A DNA stretch of 35,297 bases, from contig CANJRM010000024.1 of the NCBI GenBank assembly GCA_947476645.1, forward strand, positions 1 to 35,297. Direction: 5' to 3'. The DNA comes from Bacteroidota bacterium (GTDB taxonomy: Bacteria > Bacteroidota > Bacteroidia > Chitinophagales > LD1). The position numbers and the translations under genes were made by a program. The notes under the pieces are model-generated. The model saw only the letters and a program-made list of their open reading frames with translations, was not told where the DNA came from and did no database searches. This document shows, one piece after another, positions 1 through 9,224 of this stretch (position 1 is the first letter of the stretch; every line of letters begins with the position of its first letter).

Positions 1-786
1 ATATATCCGCGCATTTTTGAAAATCCTAAATATGGGACGGAGGCGAAAAAGCTTTTTGATGATGCGCAAGCGTTGCTGAAAAAAGTAATTGCTGAAAAAT
101 GGATTACTGCAAAAGCAGTACTTGGAATTTTCCCTGCTTCATCGCAAGATGAATTCATCAATGTGTTTAATGAGCACGGAAAGCAACTCACTACTTTCCA
201 TCAAATGCGTCAGCAAACTAAAAAGCAAAACGGCCCATCCAATTTATGTTTGGCAGATTTTGTTGCTCCGCAGAATGATTACATTGGAACGTTTGCCGTT
301 ACAACCGGTTTGGGAATTGAAAAGTGGATTGAGAAATTTGAAAAGGACCATGACGATTACAACAGCATTATGCTGAAGGCTCTTGCAGATAGATTAGCCG
401 AAGCGTTTGCAGAACGTATGCACGAAAGAGTTCGTAAAGAATTTTGGGGTTATGCAACTGATGAAAAATTGTCGAACGAAGATTTAGTGCAAGAAAAGTA
501 TCAAGGCATTCGCCCGGCACCGGGTTATCCCGCATGTCCTGACCATACTGAGAAACCGATTATTTGGAACTTGCTTGATGTAGAAAAGAATACAGGAATT
601 ACACTGACAGAAAGCAACGCCATGTATCCAACCGCTTCGGTTAGCGGATTCTATTTCGCATCTCCTCATTCAAAATATTTTGGCGTAGGAAAAATTCAAA
701 AAGACCAGGTAGAGTCTTTAGCAAAAGCGAAAGGATTGGATGTTGAAGAAATGGAGAAATGGCTATCGCCTAACATAGCTTACTGA
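1..786 (+). CDS. metH: Methionine synthase (B12-dependent), C-terminal activation domain, 5' partial
   Basis: The frame is open from base 1 to a TGA ending at 786, so the window holds the last 261 residues. MetH transfers a methyl group from methyltetrahydrofolate to homocysteine through cobalamin; this C-terminal part is the AdoMet-binding activation domain, which reductively remethylates oxidised cobalamin. The motif RPAPGYPACPDHTEK is the family's R-x-x-x-G-Y AdoMet-contact segment, and the tail SPHSKYF...QIEKDQV-like stretch followed by EMEKWLSPNIAY matches the usual MetH C-terminus. The catalytic and cobalamin-binding domains lie upstream, outside the window. The stop codon overlaps the next ATG by one base (TGATG), so the downstream gene is probably translationally coupled. 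The family call is very secure; whether the rest of the gene is intact cannot be seen. Confidence 0.96.
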   Translation: MYPRIFENPKYGTEAKKLFDDAQALLKKVIAEKWITAKAVLGIFPASSQDEFINVFNEHGKQLTTFHQMRQQTKKQNGPSNLCLADFVAPQNDYIGTFAVTTGLGIEKWIEKFEKDHDDYNSIMLKALADRLAEAFAERMHERVRKEFWGYATDEKLSNEDLVQEKYQGIRPAPGYPACPDHTEKPIIWNLLDVEKNTGITLTESNAMYPTASVSGFYFASPHSKYFGVGKIQKDQVESLAKAKGLDVEEMEKWLSPNIAY

Positions 787-1250
787 TGAGGGACTTCACT
801 TTCACCATCGAATCAGAAATAAACTCCACCAAAGAAATATTGTGGCAGCACATTACGCAGATGAAAAGCATCAATGCGGAGTTGTTTCCATACATGCGTA
901 TGACTTACCCTGTCGATATGAGTGAAATAGGCGAGCGCGAGATTCCATTGCAACAAACACTTTTCAAAAGCGTAATTCTTCTTTTCGGTTTTGTTCCAAT
1001 TGACCTTCACAACTTGCGGTTAGATAAAATTGATATTGGCACAGCCTTCTACGAAAATTCATTTTCGCTACACATGCGTTATTGGAAACATACGCGAACA
1101 ATTTCTGAACGCAACGGAAAGACTTTTGTAAAAGATGAAATTCATTTTGCTCCGCGCATTTCTTTTGCGGGCAATTTACTGTTGCTGCTTTTTAAAATGA
1201 TTTTCAGAAACCGTCACAAGAATTTATTGAAGTATTTCGGGAAGAAATAG
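786..1250 (+). CDS. SRPBCC-like (START/Bet v 1 fold) small protein
   Basis: A 154-residue protein whose ATG at 786 shares its A with the metH stop codon. The N-terminus (FTFTIESEINSTKEILWQHI) has the form of SRPBCC ligand-binding proteins, with a first strand followed by an x-x-x-x-V/L-W-x-x-I helix. The middle has W-x-H-T-R-T-I and F-V-K-D-E-I-H-F, matching the family's typical 'H-x-x-x-x ... D-x-x-x-x-x-P' strands. The C-terminus is a hydrophobic and basic helix ending in RNRHKNLLKYFGKK. No catalytic residues are evident, and such proteins usually bind hydrophobic ligands. It ends 6 bp from the convergent EamA gene with no visible terminator. The fold is inferred from pattern only; a specific function cannot be given. 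Confidence 0.7.
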   Translation: MRDFTFTIESEINSTKEILWQHITQMKSINAELFPYMRMTYPVDMSEIGEREIPLQQTLFKSVILLFGFVPIDLHNLRLDKIDIGTAFYENSFSLHMRYWKHTRTISERNGKTFVKDEIHFAPRISFAGNLLLLLFKMIFRNRHKNLLKYFGKK

Positions 1251-1256
1251 CTGGTG

Positions 1257-2189
1257 CTATTCCATCAGCATATCATCTGTATCAGGCTCTTCTTTTGGCT
1301 TGTTGAAGAATTTTATTCCTTCTGAAAACGATACGAGATAAACTCCGCTAAAAATTAAAACAGCAGAAATAATTTTTTCAAAACTCAATTCATCTTTTCC
1401 TACCACTATTGAAATAACAGTTGAAAGAATCGGTTGCAGATAAATATATGCGCCTACTACACTCGAATGCACTTCGCGAAGCGCAAGCATGTTGAGCAGG
1501 TATGCAAGAAAGGTAGTGCAGACAACAATGAAGGCAACAGCTAACCATACCTGCACAGTAAATGTGTGCCATTGCACCGATGCAAATTGTTGAAAGCCGA
1601 AAACTGTAACGGGAAATAAACCAAAGAAGAACACCCACTTTACTACTGTTAGCGGGTGATATTTTTTCATGAGGGGACGAACAATAACCAGATACACGGC
1701 ATACGAAGTGGCATTGATAAGAATAAACAAATCGCCCATTACTGTATTGCCCGAAAAATTAAATCCTTTTCCGCTAATGATGACAAACGCACCAAGCGCA
1801 CCTAACACAATACCCAGTATTTTTTGCCAGGTTACTTTCTCGTGCGCCAGAAAAAATGAAATCACAAAAACAAGAATGGGCGTCATAATCATGATGAGCG
1901 AAGCATTGATAGGAGTAGTAATACTTAAGCCCAGAAAAAACATTTCCTGATTTATAACTACTCCAAAGAGCCCGCAAATTGCCAACAGAAAAAAATCATT
2001 GCGCTCCACTTTTTCTCTCTGCCAGAAATAATGCAGCAGAAAAAATAAAGTGGTGACCGTTGATACGCGAATAAAAATAAAGCCGAAAGGTTTTATGAAT
2101 TCGGGCATTACCATTTTACTCACCGTAAAGCCCGCTCCGTAAAAAAGGTTGACTATAAAAAGAAAAATGTGTGCTCGAAAATTTTTCAT
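1257..2189 (-). CDS. EamA/DMT-family membrane transporter
   Basis: A 310-residue protein with about ten hydrophobic segments arranged as two five-helix halves, the standard layout of the drug/metabolite transporter (EamA, RhaT-like) family. The N-terminus (HIFLFIVNLFYGAGFTVSKM) contains the family's first helix with an aromatic/glycine kink. The second half contains ATSYAVYLVIVRPLMKKYHP and ends with a hydrophobic helix and an acidic tail. It presumably exports or imports a small metabolite across the inner membrane; the substrate cannot be read from sequence. It lies 18 bp downstream of the DUF4340 gene on the same strand and may be the last gene of the gldF-gldG operon, although nothing functional links it to gliding. 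It converges with the SRPBCC-like gene at a gap of only 6 bp. Confidence 0.9.
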   Translation of the reverse strand: MKNFRAHIFLFIVNLFYGAGFTVSKMVMPEFIKPFGFIFIRVSTVTTLFFLLHYFWQREKVERNDFFLLAICGLFGVVINQEMFFLGLSITTPINASLIMIMTPILVFVISFFLAHEKVTWQKILGIVLGALGAFVIISGKGFNFSGNTVMGDLFILINATSYAVYLVIVRPLMKKYHPLTVVKWVFFFGLFPVTVFGFQQFASVQWHTFTVQVWLAVAFIVVCTTFLAYLLNMLALREVHSSVVGAYIYLQPILSTVISIVVGKDELSFEKIISAVLIFSGVYLVSFSEGIKFFNKPKEEPDTDDMLME

Positions 2190-2207
2190 CGGAACGAAGA
2201 TGAAAAA

Positions 2208-3248
2208 TTACTTGGTGGCAGTTGGCTTGAAGAAAAAATCTTTGTAGTTGCGTAACAGCGTTCCGCAGGTATAATACTGCACCAGTGCTAAATCTTTGTC
2301 GTCATGAATGGAGGCAAAGAAGTGGTCAATATCATAAGCCATTGGATTTCCGTTAGCATCATACTGCATCTTGCTTCGCTTGTTCACAGGCATGCGATAC
2401 AACTTCACCTTATTCACAGAACTGTCAGTTTCCGTTATAGTAATTGTGCTGAAGTGAATTGACTTAATGATAGAGTCCTTGTTATCTAAATCATTCATAA
2501 ACGCTTCTACATAAATAGAAGAATAGAAACTCAAATACTGATGGATATATTTTTGCTGGTACGAATCGTTGATGCGAAATTTTTCATTGGTAGGAGAAAC
2601 GGCAAATGAGTCGGCAGTAATTTTTGTGAGCGTAAAAGAATTTTTCTCATCGCTCGTATATTCAACACGCAACGATTTTATTTCTTCTTCCTTGTAATTG
2701 AACAATGCGCGTGTTCTCCATGTTTCTACATCCGTTTCGAAGCGAGGAGAGAGATATCCTTTGAAACCCGGAATGTAAGTCATATGCGGTCGGCTTGCAG
2801 GTTGTCCTTCATCTTCCAGTAGCATAAAAGTATTTTGACCATCGGTAGTTGGTCCACCCACCCAATAAGATTTTAGTGGTTTGTTGTTCTTATCAAAAAT
2901 CTCAACGCGCACATGATGAGTCATCAACGAGCGGATAACATTATCGTGTGCTGCCGAAGGAACAGGACAGAGCGAGGTAACACGCACGGCTACATCGAGC
3001 AAATTTTCAATCATGTCTTCGCGCGCGGCATACTTACCGTTCACCATCCACAAACCATTAGCGTTTGAAATTTCAATGGATTGCTTATCTGTTTCGGTAA
3101 GAATGATTTTCGAAATTTCGTTTTTATCCTTCACCGAAAAATTTCCTTCGCGCTCATTAATAGTTCCCTTCGATTGATTTTTTATAAACCAAGCTGCTGC
3201 AACTGCAAGCGCAATAATGACAACGATGTATGAGAAGTATTTTTTCAT
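2208..3248 (-). CDS. DUF4340 domain protein, membrane-anchored, linked to gldG
   Basis: A 346-residue protein from the ATG at 3248 (MKKYFSYIVVIIALAVAAAW). An in-frame ATG at 3290 would add 14 residues (MIAENSSSS...) and put polar sequence ahead of the membrane anchor, so the inner start is preferred. Residues 4-22 form one transmembrane segment; the rest is periplasmic. The GKYAAREDMIENLLDVAVRV stretch is the characteristic DUF4340 segment (a bound-substrate-like beta domain that also occurs after GldG-type ABC auxiliary proteins). It lies 61 bp downstream of gldG on the same strand; in Bacteroidota a DUF4340 gene commonly follows gldF-gldG, so it is probably an accessory subunit of that transporter. 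Its exact role is unknown. Confidence 0.85.
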   Translation of the reverse strand: MKKYFSYIVVIIALAVAAAWFIKNQSKGTINEREGNFSVKDKNEISKIILTETDKQSIEISNANGLWMVNGKYAAREDMIENLLDVAVRVTSLCPVPSAAHDNVIRSLMTHHVRVEIFDKNNKPLKSYWVGGPTTDGQNTFMLLEDEGQPASRPHMTYIPGFKGYLSPRFETDVETWRTRALFNYKEEEIKSLRVEYTSDEKNSFTLTKITADSFAVSPTNEKFRINDSYQQKYIHQYLSFYSSIYVEAFMNDLDNKDSIIKSIHFSTITITETDSSVNKVKLYRMPVNKRSKMQYDANGNPMAYDIDHFFASIHDDKDLALVQYYTCGTLLRNYKDFFFKPTATK

Positions 3249-3309
3249 AAGTATAATCTGCAACGAAGAAGAAGAATTTTCTGCAATCAATTGTCACAGA
3301 ATTGTCATT

Positions 3310-5034
3310 TTACGAAGCGTATTTTTTTCTGCGATAGAAACCGAATGCGACACCGAGCAGAATGATGATAGAGATAGGAAGCGCAATATTGATAAGCTGC
3401 CATTTTAGTTTTTCATCTTCCACTTTCACACTGTTAAGTAACCGCAACTTCACTTCCTTGTTTCTGGTTTCAAGAATGCCGCTGTCATCAATCAGGTATT
3501 CGATGCAATTCAAAATGAAATCTTTGTTGGCGAAAGTTTGCTTCGTGTACATGTAATAACCGAGCGGATATGCACTGCTATCGTTGCGCACTTCACCACG
3601 AATGATATCGCCATCGCCTATCACAATCATTTTGCTCGGCTTACTTTTATCTACAAACTTTAGATTTTCAATCGTATCACTTGCCGCTAAAAACTCTGGC
3701 GACAAACGATTTCTATAAACGCTTTCAAATTCGCCTTCGAGCAAAACGGCTACAGGTAGTTTTGGTTGATTGTAATAAGCAGGATTCGGTTTGCTCTGTA
3801 AAATTCCGAAGTGAACTCGTGTAGGTGCGAGTTGCGCTTTTGCATTTTCTGTAGTGCGCAGCAAAATTGTTTTGCGCACACCATCATTGCCAACCGTATC
3901 AATTGAACTTGCAAAGAATGCGGCAACAGGGTCTAAGTTTTTTCCTATTGGATGCGAGTTTTCAGAAACCAGCAACGGGAAATAATACCAAGGAAACATT
4001 TGCGTTTGTGGGGCGTTGCCCATTTGCCCCACCACCAACGGAATCGGATTGTTGAGATTAATATCCTGCACCACATCATTGTTTACACGCACGCCATACT
4101 TAAACAACATGTCATCCAAGTTGAGCTCGTTTGAATTAATGGATTGAATTCCTCTGTTCACTTTTAAACTATCCATTTCGGCATTCGTTCCATCAACGAG
4201 CCACAACACTTTACCACCGTGCATGATGTATTGGTCAATCTTAAACTTATCTTTTTCGTCAAATACCAAACGCGGTTTCGCAATTACTATGGCATCAATT
4301 TCCGAAGCAATGTGATAGCTGTTTTGCAAAATCACTTCGCTCACTTCATACTGCAAACCTTTGAGAGTTGCTTCAATATCTGCTAGCTCCACCGAACTTA
4401 ATTCTCTGTTACCTTTAATAAAAGCAACCCGAGGCGCGCGATACTGAATCAGTTTTTTTATTGCATTCGCAAATTTGTATTCGAGTGAAATAACTGAGTT
4501 GTTCAAAATTTCTTGTGGCGAGTAACCCATTTGGTTTTCGAGTAACTGCACAGGCATTTCTCTTCCGGCATAAGTCACAATAGCTCCGGGGAAAATAAGT
4601 TGCTGCTTGCTTTCGGTTTTACTTTTGGTAGTAAGGTTAGTAGGCGAAAGTCCGCGCTGCATTAGATCGCTCATTACAGCTTTGCGCTCATCCAAATTTT
4701 CAATTGCCATCGGGTCAATAAATTCATACTCGATGTTTTTACCGCCATACGCACGAAATTCTCCCAGTAAATTTTTAGTTGCTTCTTTTAATCGCGTGAA
4801 GCCCGCATTCAAATCTCCACCGAGATAAACTTTCACGGTAACTACATCTTTCAAATTCTTCACCATGTTTTTGGTGGGCGAAGAAATGGAGTATCGCTTT
4901 TCAGCCGTTAAATCGAACCGTAGATAATACAAGCGGCTCACCACGTTCACCAAAAGAATAATAGCCACCATCAGCACTAAGCGTATGGCAGAATCTCTTC
5001 GATTCAACGAACTCTTTTTCAACTTCTTTACCAT
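3310..5034 (-). CDS. gldG: Gliding-motility ABC transporter auxiliary protein GldG
   Basis: A 574-residue protein with one N-terminal transmembrane helix (about residues 18-34, LVLMVAIILLVNVVSRLYYL), a long periplasmic ABC-auxiliary domain and a C-terminal transmembrane helix (about 545-565, IALPISIIILLGVAFGF) with a basic RRKK tail. The FDLTAEKRYSISSPTKNMVK segment just after the first helix is typical of GldG. In Flavobacterium johnsoniae GldA, GldF and GldG form an ABC transporter needed for gliding. The start codon overlaps the end of gldF by 7 bases, so the two are translationally coupled. The ATPase gldA is not in this window, as is usual because it is often unlinked. The stop is 61 bp before the DUF4340 start. 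Confidence 0.95.
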   Translation of the reverse strand: MVKKLKKSSLNRRDSAIRLVLMVAIILLVNVVSRLYYLRFDLTAEKRYSISSPTKNMVKNLKDVVTVKVYLGGDLNAGFTRLKEATKNLLGEFRAYGGKNIEYEFIDPMAIENLDERKAVMSDLMQRGLSPTNLTTKSKTESKQQLIFPGAIVTYAGREMPVQLLENQMGYSPQEILNNSVISLEYKFANAIKKLIQYRAPRVAFIKGNRELSSVELADIEATLKGLQYEVSEVILQNSYHIASEIDAIVIAKPRLVFDEKDKFKIDQYIMHGGKVLWLVDGTNAEMDSLKVNRGIQSINSNELNLDDMLFKYGVRVNNDVVQDINLNNPIPLVVGQMGNAPQTQMFPWYYFPLLVSENSHPIGKNLDPVAAFFASSIDTVGNDGVRKTILLRTTENAKAQLAPTRVHFGILQSKPNPAYYNQPKLPVAVLLEGEFESVYRNRLSPEFLAASDTIENLKFVDKSKPSKMIVIGDGDIIRGEVRNDSSAYPLGYYMYTKQTFANKDFILNCIEYLIDDSGILETRNKEVKLRLLNSVKVEDEKLKWQLINIALPISIIILLGVAFGFYRRKKYAS

Positions 5035-5759
5035 CTTCTGCTGGCTAATGCGGTTCGGGTGAAAACAATAAATACAGAAATAACACTGAGAAAATAAACC
5101 ACATCGCGCGTGTCAATTACTCCTTTGCCCATGGCATCAAAGTGTGCGCTTAATCCAAGCGATTCAACCAGGTAATCGTTTTTGCCAATGAAAATTCCGA
5201 ATTGCGCGATGTAACCAAAAGCGAGATAAATGAAGAAGCACAAAAACACGCCAACAATAAACGCCACAATTTGATTAGATGTAACTGATGAACAAAAAAT
5301 TCCTATGGCTATGAAAACAGCTCCAAGAAAAAATAATCCGAAGTAAGAACCGAGGATTCCACCTGTGTCAACATTGCCAACCGGTGAAGCGAGCAAATAA
5401 ACGGTAACGAAATAAATGAAGGTTGGAAGGATGGCGATGAACACTAGCAGCAACGCAGCAAAATATTTTCCGAGTATGATTTGCATTTCGGTAACAGGTC
5501 GGGTAGAAAGCAATTCAATAGTTCCTGAATTTATTTCCTCGGCAAACGAGCGCATGGTAATAGCAGGAATAAGGAAGATGAAAATGTATGGCGCGATATT
5601 GAAAAACGAATCAAGCGTAGCGTAACCGAAATCAAAAATATTAGTATCAGGAAACACCCAAATGAAAAGACCGAGCACTAATAGAAAAACAATGATGGCG
5701 ATATAGCCAATCAATGAACTAAAAAACTGCTGAACTTCTTTTCTGAAAATTGCAAACAT
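5028..5759 (-). CDS. gldF: Gliding-motility ABC transporter permease GldF
   Basis: A 243-residue inner-membrane protein with six hydrophobic segments, starting MFAIFRKEVQQFFSSLIGYI. This matches ABC-2 type permeases of the GldF/NosY group, where a short cytoplasmic KE-x-x-x-F-x-S helix precedes TM1. The loop IPAITMRSFAEEINSGTIEL is the conserved ABC-2 coupling segment (R-S-x-A-E-E-x-x-x-G-T-x-E-L). It partners GldG and an off-window GldA ATPase. It is the first gene of the minus-strand cluster; a promoter-like pair of boxes lies directly upstream at 5768-5797, leaving almost no 5' leader. Length is normal for the family. Confidence 0.95.
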   Translation of the reverse strand: MFAIFRKEVQQFFSSLIGYIAIIVFLLVLGLFIWVFPDTNIFDFGYATLDSFFNIAPYIFIFLIPAITMRSFAEEINSGTIELLSTRPVTEMQIILGKYFAALLLVFIAILPTFIYFVTVYLLASPVGNVDTGGILGSYFGLFFLGAVFIAIGIFCSSVTSNQIVAFIVGVFLCFFIYLAFGYIAQFGIFIGKNDYLVESLGLSAHFDAMGKGVIDTRDVVYFLSVISVFIVFTRTALASRRW

Positions 5760-5767
5760 GACAGCGT

Positions 5768-5797
5768 CAAAAATAATCGAATAGCTGACGAAGAGAA
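5768..5797 (-). promoter_or_regulatory. Bacteroidota-type promoter for gldF
   Basis: On the minus strand TTC (5795-5797), a 19-nt spacer and TATTTTTG (5768-5775) match the consensus TTG-N19-TAnnTTTG except for one base in the -33 box. The -7 box ends 8 bases before the gldF ATG, so transcription would start at or very near the start codon (leaderless or near-leaderless). Confidence 0.5.
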
Positions 5798-5846
5798 GTC
5801 ATAGAAATATCATTTACACTTTTTACCGCTGAGTAGCTGCAAAAAA

Positions 5847-5872
5847 AATCCCCCTGAAAATTCAGAGGGATT
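5847..5872 (-). terminator. Rho-independent terminator of the PKD/T9SS gene
   Basis: A 12-bp stem (AATCCCCCTGAA against TTCAGAGGGATT, one mismatch) with a two-base loop. On the minus strand it is followed by GATTTTTTTT, and it lies 22 bp beyond the stop of the 5895-8405 gene. Confidence 0.85.
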
Positions 5873-5894
5873 CTTTCTTGTAAGAAGCGAAATA

Positions 5895-8405
5895 CTATTT
5901 CTGCTCAATAGTGAGATGTTTCACTGCTGTGCCTTCATTGCCTTGTATTTTAACTAAGTATAAACCACTTGCAGCGTTTGTAAGATTCAACTCTACATTA
6001 GTAGTTCCTGCTTTGTATTTTGAAGAACTTACTACAGTTTCTCCAAGTACATTGTAAACAGTAACCGTAAATTCAGGTGAACTATTTCCGTTTACTGTCA
6101 GCATTACTTTACCAGTTGAAGGATTCGGGAACATGGTTATGTTTTGTTCAAATGCAATTGTATTTATTCCTGTAGATGTAATTAGGATATCATGACAAAC
6201 CGTTTGAGAAGTTCCGAAGCCGTTAGTTACAGTTAAGCATACATGATAAGTACCTGCTGTGGCAAATATGTGTTGCGGATTTTGAAGATTTGAACCTGAA
6301 CCATCTCCAAAATTCCAAACCCATGAAGTAGGAATATTGGTTGATTGGTCTTGGAACTGAACCTTATTCGGCTGTGGACCCGGGAAGCTCCAGGTAAACT
6401 CAGCAGTAGGAATAGCCCCTACAATTACAGTTCTTGAATCAGCAGCATAAATGTTTCCATTATCATCTTCAGCGTAATAGTAAATGATATAAGTTCCTGC
6501 AGCATTTGTGTTAAGGTTGCCGGTATCAATTACTAAATGCAATAACCCGCTGTGGTAACAAGTAGTATCAAGATAAGTAAGATTAGCACCGTCTTCGGTA
6601 TAACCATTTCCTGCATTAATAGTAACTGGCGACAATCCGTTAATTTCTACATCAGCAGCAAGACCTTCGGTGAAAGAACCTTTTTCAAAATTGATATTGT
6701 TGATATACCAAAAAGCAGCAGGTTGGTCAGAACTTCCTAAACCTTGTGTAAGGTCGAAGTTGTAATCAATCTGAGTTAATACTACCGGCACATTATATGT
6801 GTCGCCATTTACTAAAGCTACTGGAGAAGCAGTTCCGTATTTAGCTCCACCGAATGCACCACCAGATGTATTTGAGGTTTCGCCACCCCAAAGTGAATCG
6901 CCTTCGGTAAAGTTTACAGTTTTAGTAAACAAATAGTGTTCAGGATCTACTCCTTTTCCAAAAAGGTTTGGCAACACGTTATCGTTAGAACCAACCCAAG
7001 CTGCGTCAGATTCTGTCCAGAAGAAGAACAATCTTTTTCCATCAGCAGTAGCTGAAGCCATAGGACGATTTGATTCTGTGTATGCAGGATTATCGCTGGT
7101 CATATCACCCTGAAGCGTGTGAAGGCTATCTAAATATAAACCATGCCATCCATGCCATCCACCCTGGCAAACAGGATTGTTTGCATTGAACGTAATGTCC
7201 CACATATCAAAACCTGCAAACTCAATTCCGTAACCTGTACCTGAACCTACTAATGTCAAGAAGTGAGGATTTCCCCAAGCATCTACCACTAAGTCACCAT
7301 CATCGCCCCATCCAGTTGGAACACCAGAAGAAGGGTCACCGCTTACTTCATTAATCTGACCCAATTGAGCCATTACCTCAGGCAAACTATCTAAATCAAC
7401 TCTGATAGGTCCGCTCCATGTAGCACCAAAGTCAGTTGACTTCCAGAAAATAGGATCAAGAACGCTATCTAAATCAGGAGTAATGTCTGCTAAAGCCGAA
7501 ATCCAACCGTATTGACCGGTAGGGTCGAATGCGATGTTGGTGCTATAAACAACTGTAAAATCTGTTGTTCCTGATAATGCATGGACAAAAGTTTGCGGAA
7601 TAGTTTGTTGTGTCCAATCAACATCTTTTGTACCTGTATTCCAAACTCCTTTTTCTACAATTAGTCCGGTTGTAACTTGCGGATCGCCTGTAACAAAACC
7701 ACCATTGTACTCACGGTTCAAATTCCAAAACACTCCCGGTGCTCCATGGCAAAATCCACTAGCAATAGCTACATAGCTAGCACTTGTGATTGGATTAAGA
7801 TTAACGTTGAAAGTCGATGTATCGCCAGAAATTTTTCCTCTTCCTCGCGCTTGACCAATCCAATGATCGTCATTATGATAAGTTCCTGAGTAAATTAGAT
7901 AAGCACTATCTGGAATTGTATTTCCAGAAGGATTAAAAATTCCTGCCTGAGGGAAACGTGCTTTAGGTGCACCTGCTGTAGTATTGTCAAGTACTGGGTT
8001 ATTCGTAATAGTACCCAAGTCAGAAGTCCAGTTATTTCCTCTGTCATGCGAAACATCAAAACGATATTGAGCAAGACTTCCTCCAAAAACGCTGTTGTCG
8101 TTACGATGAATGAAAGTGACAAGATTCAACTGGTCATTCACATCAATTTGGTTACAGGTTCCTTCCAAAACAGTAAGCAGATTTCCTGCGCTACCCACTC
8201 TTTCAGAGTGAAGTTTAGTAAAAGACACCTCTCCACGTGAAGAACGATGCTGATGAGTTACCGGTGAGTAAGATTGAGTGTGTGTAAGAACAACCGGTTG
8301 TTCTTTGTAACCTTCTTTATGTGGATTTGGAGCCATGTGCTTTCCCTGCGCACTTGCTGCCAAAACCAATACAGTTACCATCAAACTAAGTAAAAACTTT
8401 TTCAT
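5895..8405 (-). CDS. Large secreted protein with PKD domain and T9SS type A sorting domain
   Basis: An 836-residue exported protein. Residues 1-19 are a Sec signal peptide (MKKFLLSLMVTVLVLAASAQ). The long central part (about 60-560) has a sialidase/BNR-like look, with S-x-D-x-G-x-x-W-type turns (SHDRGNNWTSDLG, KSTDFGATWSGPI), suggesting a beta-propeller; this is inference. Residues 666-745 form a PKD domain with the diagnostic WNFGDG and H-x-F-x-x-x-G-T-Y-x-V. Residues 746-836 are a T9SS type A sorting domain (MFPNPSTGKVMLTV, VYNVLGE, GLYLVKI). It is therefore probably exported and attached to or released from the cell surface. It is monocistronic, with its own promoter-like boxes and a strong terminator. 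No catalytic site is recognised. Confidence 0.92.
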   Translation of the reverse strand: MKKFLLSLMVTVLVLAASAQGKHMAPNPHKEGYKEQPVVLTHTQSYSPVTHQHRSSRGEVSFTKLHSERVGSAGNLLTVLEGTCNQIDVNDQLNLVTFIHRNDNSVFGGSLAQYRFDVSHDRGNNWTSDLGTITNNPVLDNTTAGAPKARFPQAGIFNPSGNTIPDSAYLIYSGTYHNDDHWIGQARGRGKISGDTSTFNVNLNPITSASYVAIASGFCHGAPGVFWNLNREYNGGFVTGDPQVTTGLIVEKGVWNTGTKDVDWTQQTIPQTFVHALSGTTDFTVVYSTNIAFDPTGQYGWISALADITPDLDSVLDPIFWKSTDFGATWSGPIRVDLDSLPEVMAQLGQINEVSGDPSSGVPTGWGDDGDLVVDAWGNPHFLTLVGSGTGYGIEFAGFDMWDITFNANNPVCQGGWHGWHGLYLDSLHTLQGDMTSDNPAYTESNRPMASATADGKRLFFFWTESDAAWVGSNDNVLPNLFGKGVDPEHYLFTKTVNFTEGDSLWGGETSNTSGGAFGGAKYGTASPVALVNGDTYNVPVVLTQIDYNFDLTQGLGSSDQPAAFWYINNINFEKGSFTEGLAADVEINGLSPVTINAGNGYTEDGANLTYLDTTCYHSGLLHLVIDTGNLNTNAAGTYIIYYYAEDDNGNIYAADSRTVIVGAIPTAEFTWSFPGPQPNKVQFQDQSTNIPTSWVWNFGDGSGSNLQNPQHIFATAGTYHVCLTVTNGFGTSQTVCHDILITSTGINTIAFEQNITMFPNPSTGKVMLTVNGNSSPEFTVTVYNVLGETVVSSSKYKAGTTNVELNLTNAASGLYLVKIQGNEGTAVKHLTIEQK

Positions 8406-8447
8406 TTTGTTAGCGGTTTATATTTGTGTGATAAAATTTAAGGATGG

Positions 8448-8477
8448 CAAAAGTAACCGATTTTTTAACTCAACCGA
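8448..8477 (-). promoter_or_regulatory. Bacteroidota-type promoter for the PKD/T9SS gene
   Basis: On the minus strand TCG (8475-8477), a 19-nt spacer and TACTTTTG (8448-8455) match the consensus with one base off in the -33 box. The predicted leader is about 35 nt. Confidence 0.5.
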
Positions 8478-8490
8478 TAGGTCACAAAAA

Positions 8491-8985
8491 TTAATTGTCA
8501 CAGAATTGTAAAAATTTCGAAGTTGTTAAAGAATCAATTTTTCTCTCTAACAGAAGCAGTTTTTTAGGTGTCTTCCAATGATGGTCTGTTATCGTTTTTT
8601 CCTGGTTGCCGCTTTTGAAAAAGATGATGCACGATGGAAGGTCTACCGGAGCTCTTTCATTTTCGGGATAACTGTCTGCCATTTCAAAAAAACCAACATT
8701 GGAAAATGCCTGTTTCAAACTCGCCAATTCTTGTTTTGAAATTTTGCGATAGTGGCAACCTGTATCTGCTACGTTTCTTTTACCTTGATACAAAAGTAAG
8801 CCGTCTTCATAAATCTTCATTACATACACCGGACATCTTCCAAAGCACGGAGTTCTTTCTAAGCTAAGTATAACATCCCCTTTTGCTCCTTGAGCATTCA
8901 CTTTAGTTGTTTTGCAGGAATGCATCTCAAATAGCAACGATAAAATCAGGTATGATTGAAGAAATAAAAACGCTTTGTGCTTCAT
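8491..8985 (-). CDS. DUF6438 domain protein, probable lipoprotein
   Basis: A 164-residue protein. Residues 1-24 are a hydrophobic export signal ending at a cysteine (LLFEMHSC), consistent with a lipoprotein although the residues before the Cys are not the classic lipobox. The core (about 38-155) matches DUF6438: RTPCFGRCPVY near its start, an Y-x-G-x-x-x-V-x-x-x-G strand, F-F-x-M-x-D-x-Y, the D-L-P-S motif and a P-K-x-L-x-x-L-x-x-x-I-D end. Two cysteines in CFGRC are conserved in the family; their function is unknown. It lies upstream of the PKD/T9SS gene on the same strand but with separate promoter-like boxes, so it is probably transcribed on its own. The domain call is secure, but no biochemical role is known to me. 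Confidence 0.85.
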   Translation of the reverse strand: MKHKAFLFLQSYLILSLLFEMHSCKTTKVNAQGAKGDVILSLERTPCFGRCPVYVMKIYEDGLLLYQGKRNVADTGCHYRKISKQELASLKQAFSNVGFFEMADSYPENERAPVDLPSCIIFFKSGNQEKTITDHHWKTPKKLLLLERKIDSLTTSKFLQFCDN

Positions 8986-9013
8986 AATTTATTCGCCATT
9001 GAAAAATTTGAGC

Positions 9014-9021
9014 CAAAGATA
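9014..9021 (-). promoter_or_regulatory. Possible -7 box for the DUF6438 gene
   Basis: TATCTTTG on the minus strand is a full match to TAnnTTTG and would give a leader of about 20 nt. No convincing TTG is found 19 nt upstream, so the call is weak. Confidence 0.3.
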
Positions 9022-9148
9022 ATAACTGCTTTTGGTAAAGTGCAGAAGTTATTTTTCTGCGCTCCCAAATTTTCCTGTCTTATATGTATCACTTCGTAAA
9101 GCAAATGAGTAAGCTGTAAAAAAACGTTAAAGGTAGGTGGGGTACGTA

Positions 9149-9178
9149 TTGTCGGAATGATAAAAGGCATTACATTTG
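9149..9178 (+). promoter_or_regulatory. Bacteroidota consensus promoter for the DUF1573 gene
   Basis: TTG (9149-9151), exactly 19 nt, then TACATTTG (9171-9178): a perfect match to TTG-N19-TAnnTTTG. Transcription should begin around 9185, about 40 nt before the ATG at 9225. Confidence 0.85.
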
Positions 9179-9224
9179 AGTTGTATCAAACGACAACAAA
9201 TTTTTAAAACTTAAAACAACAACG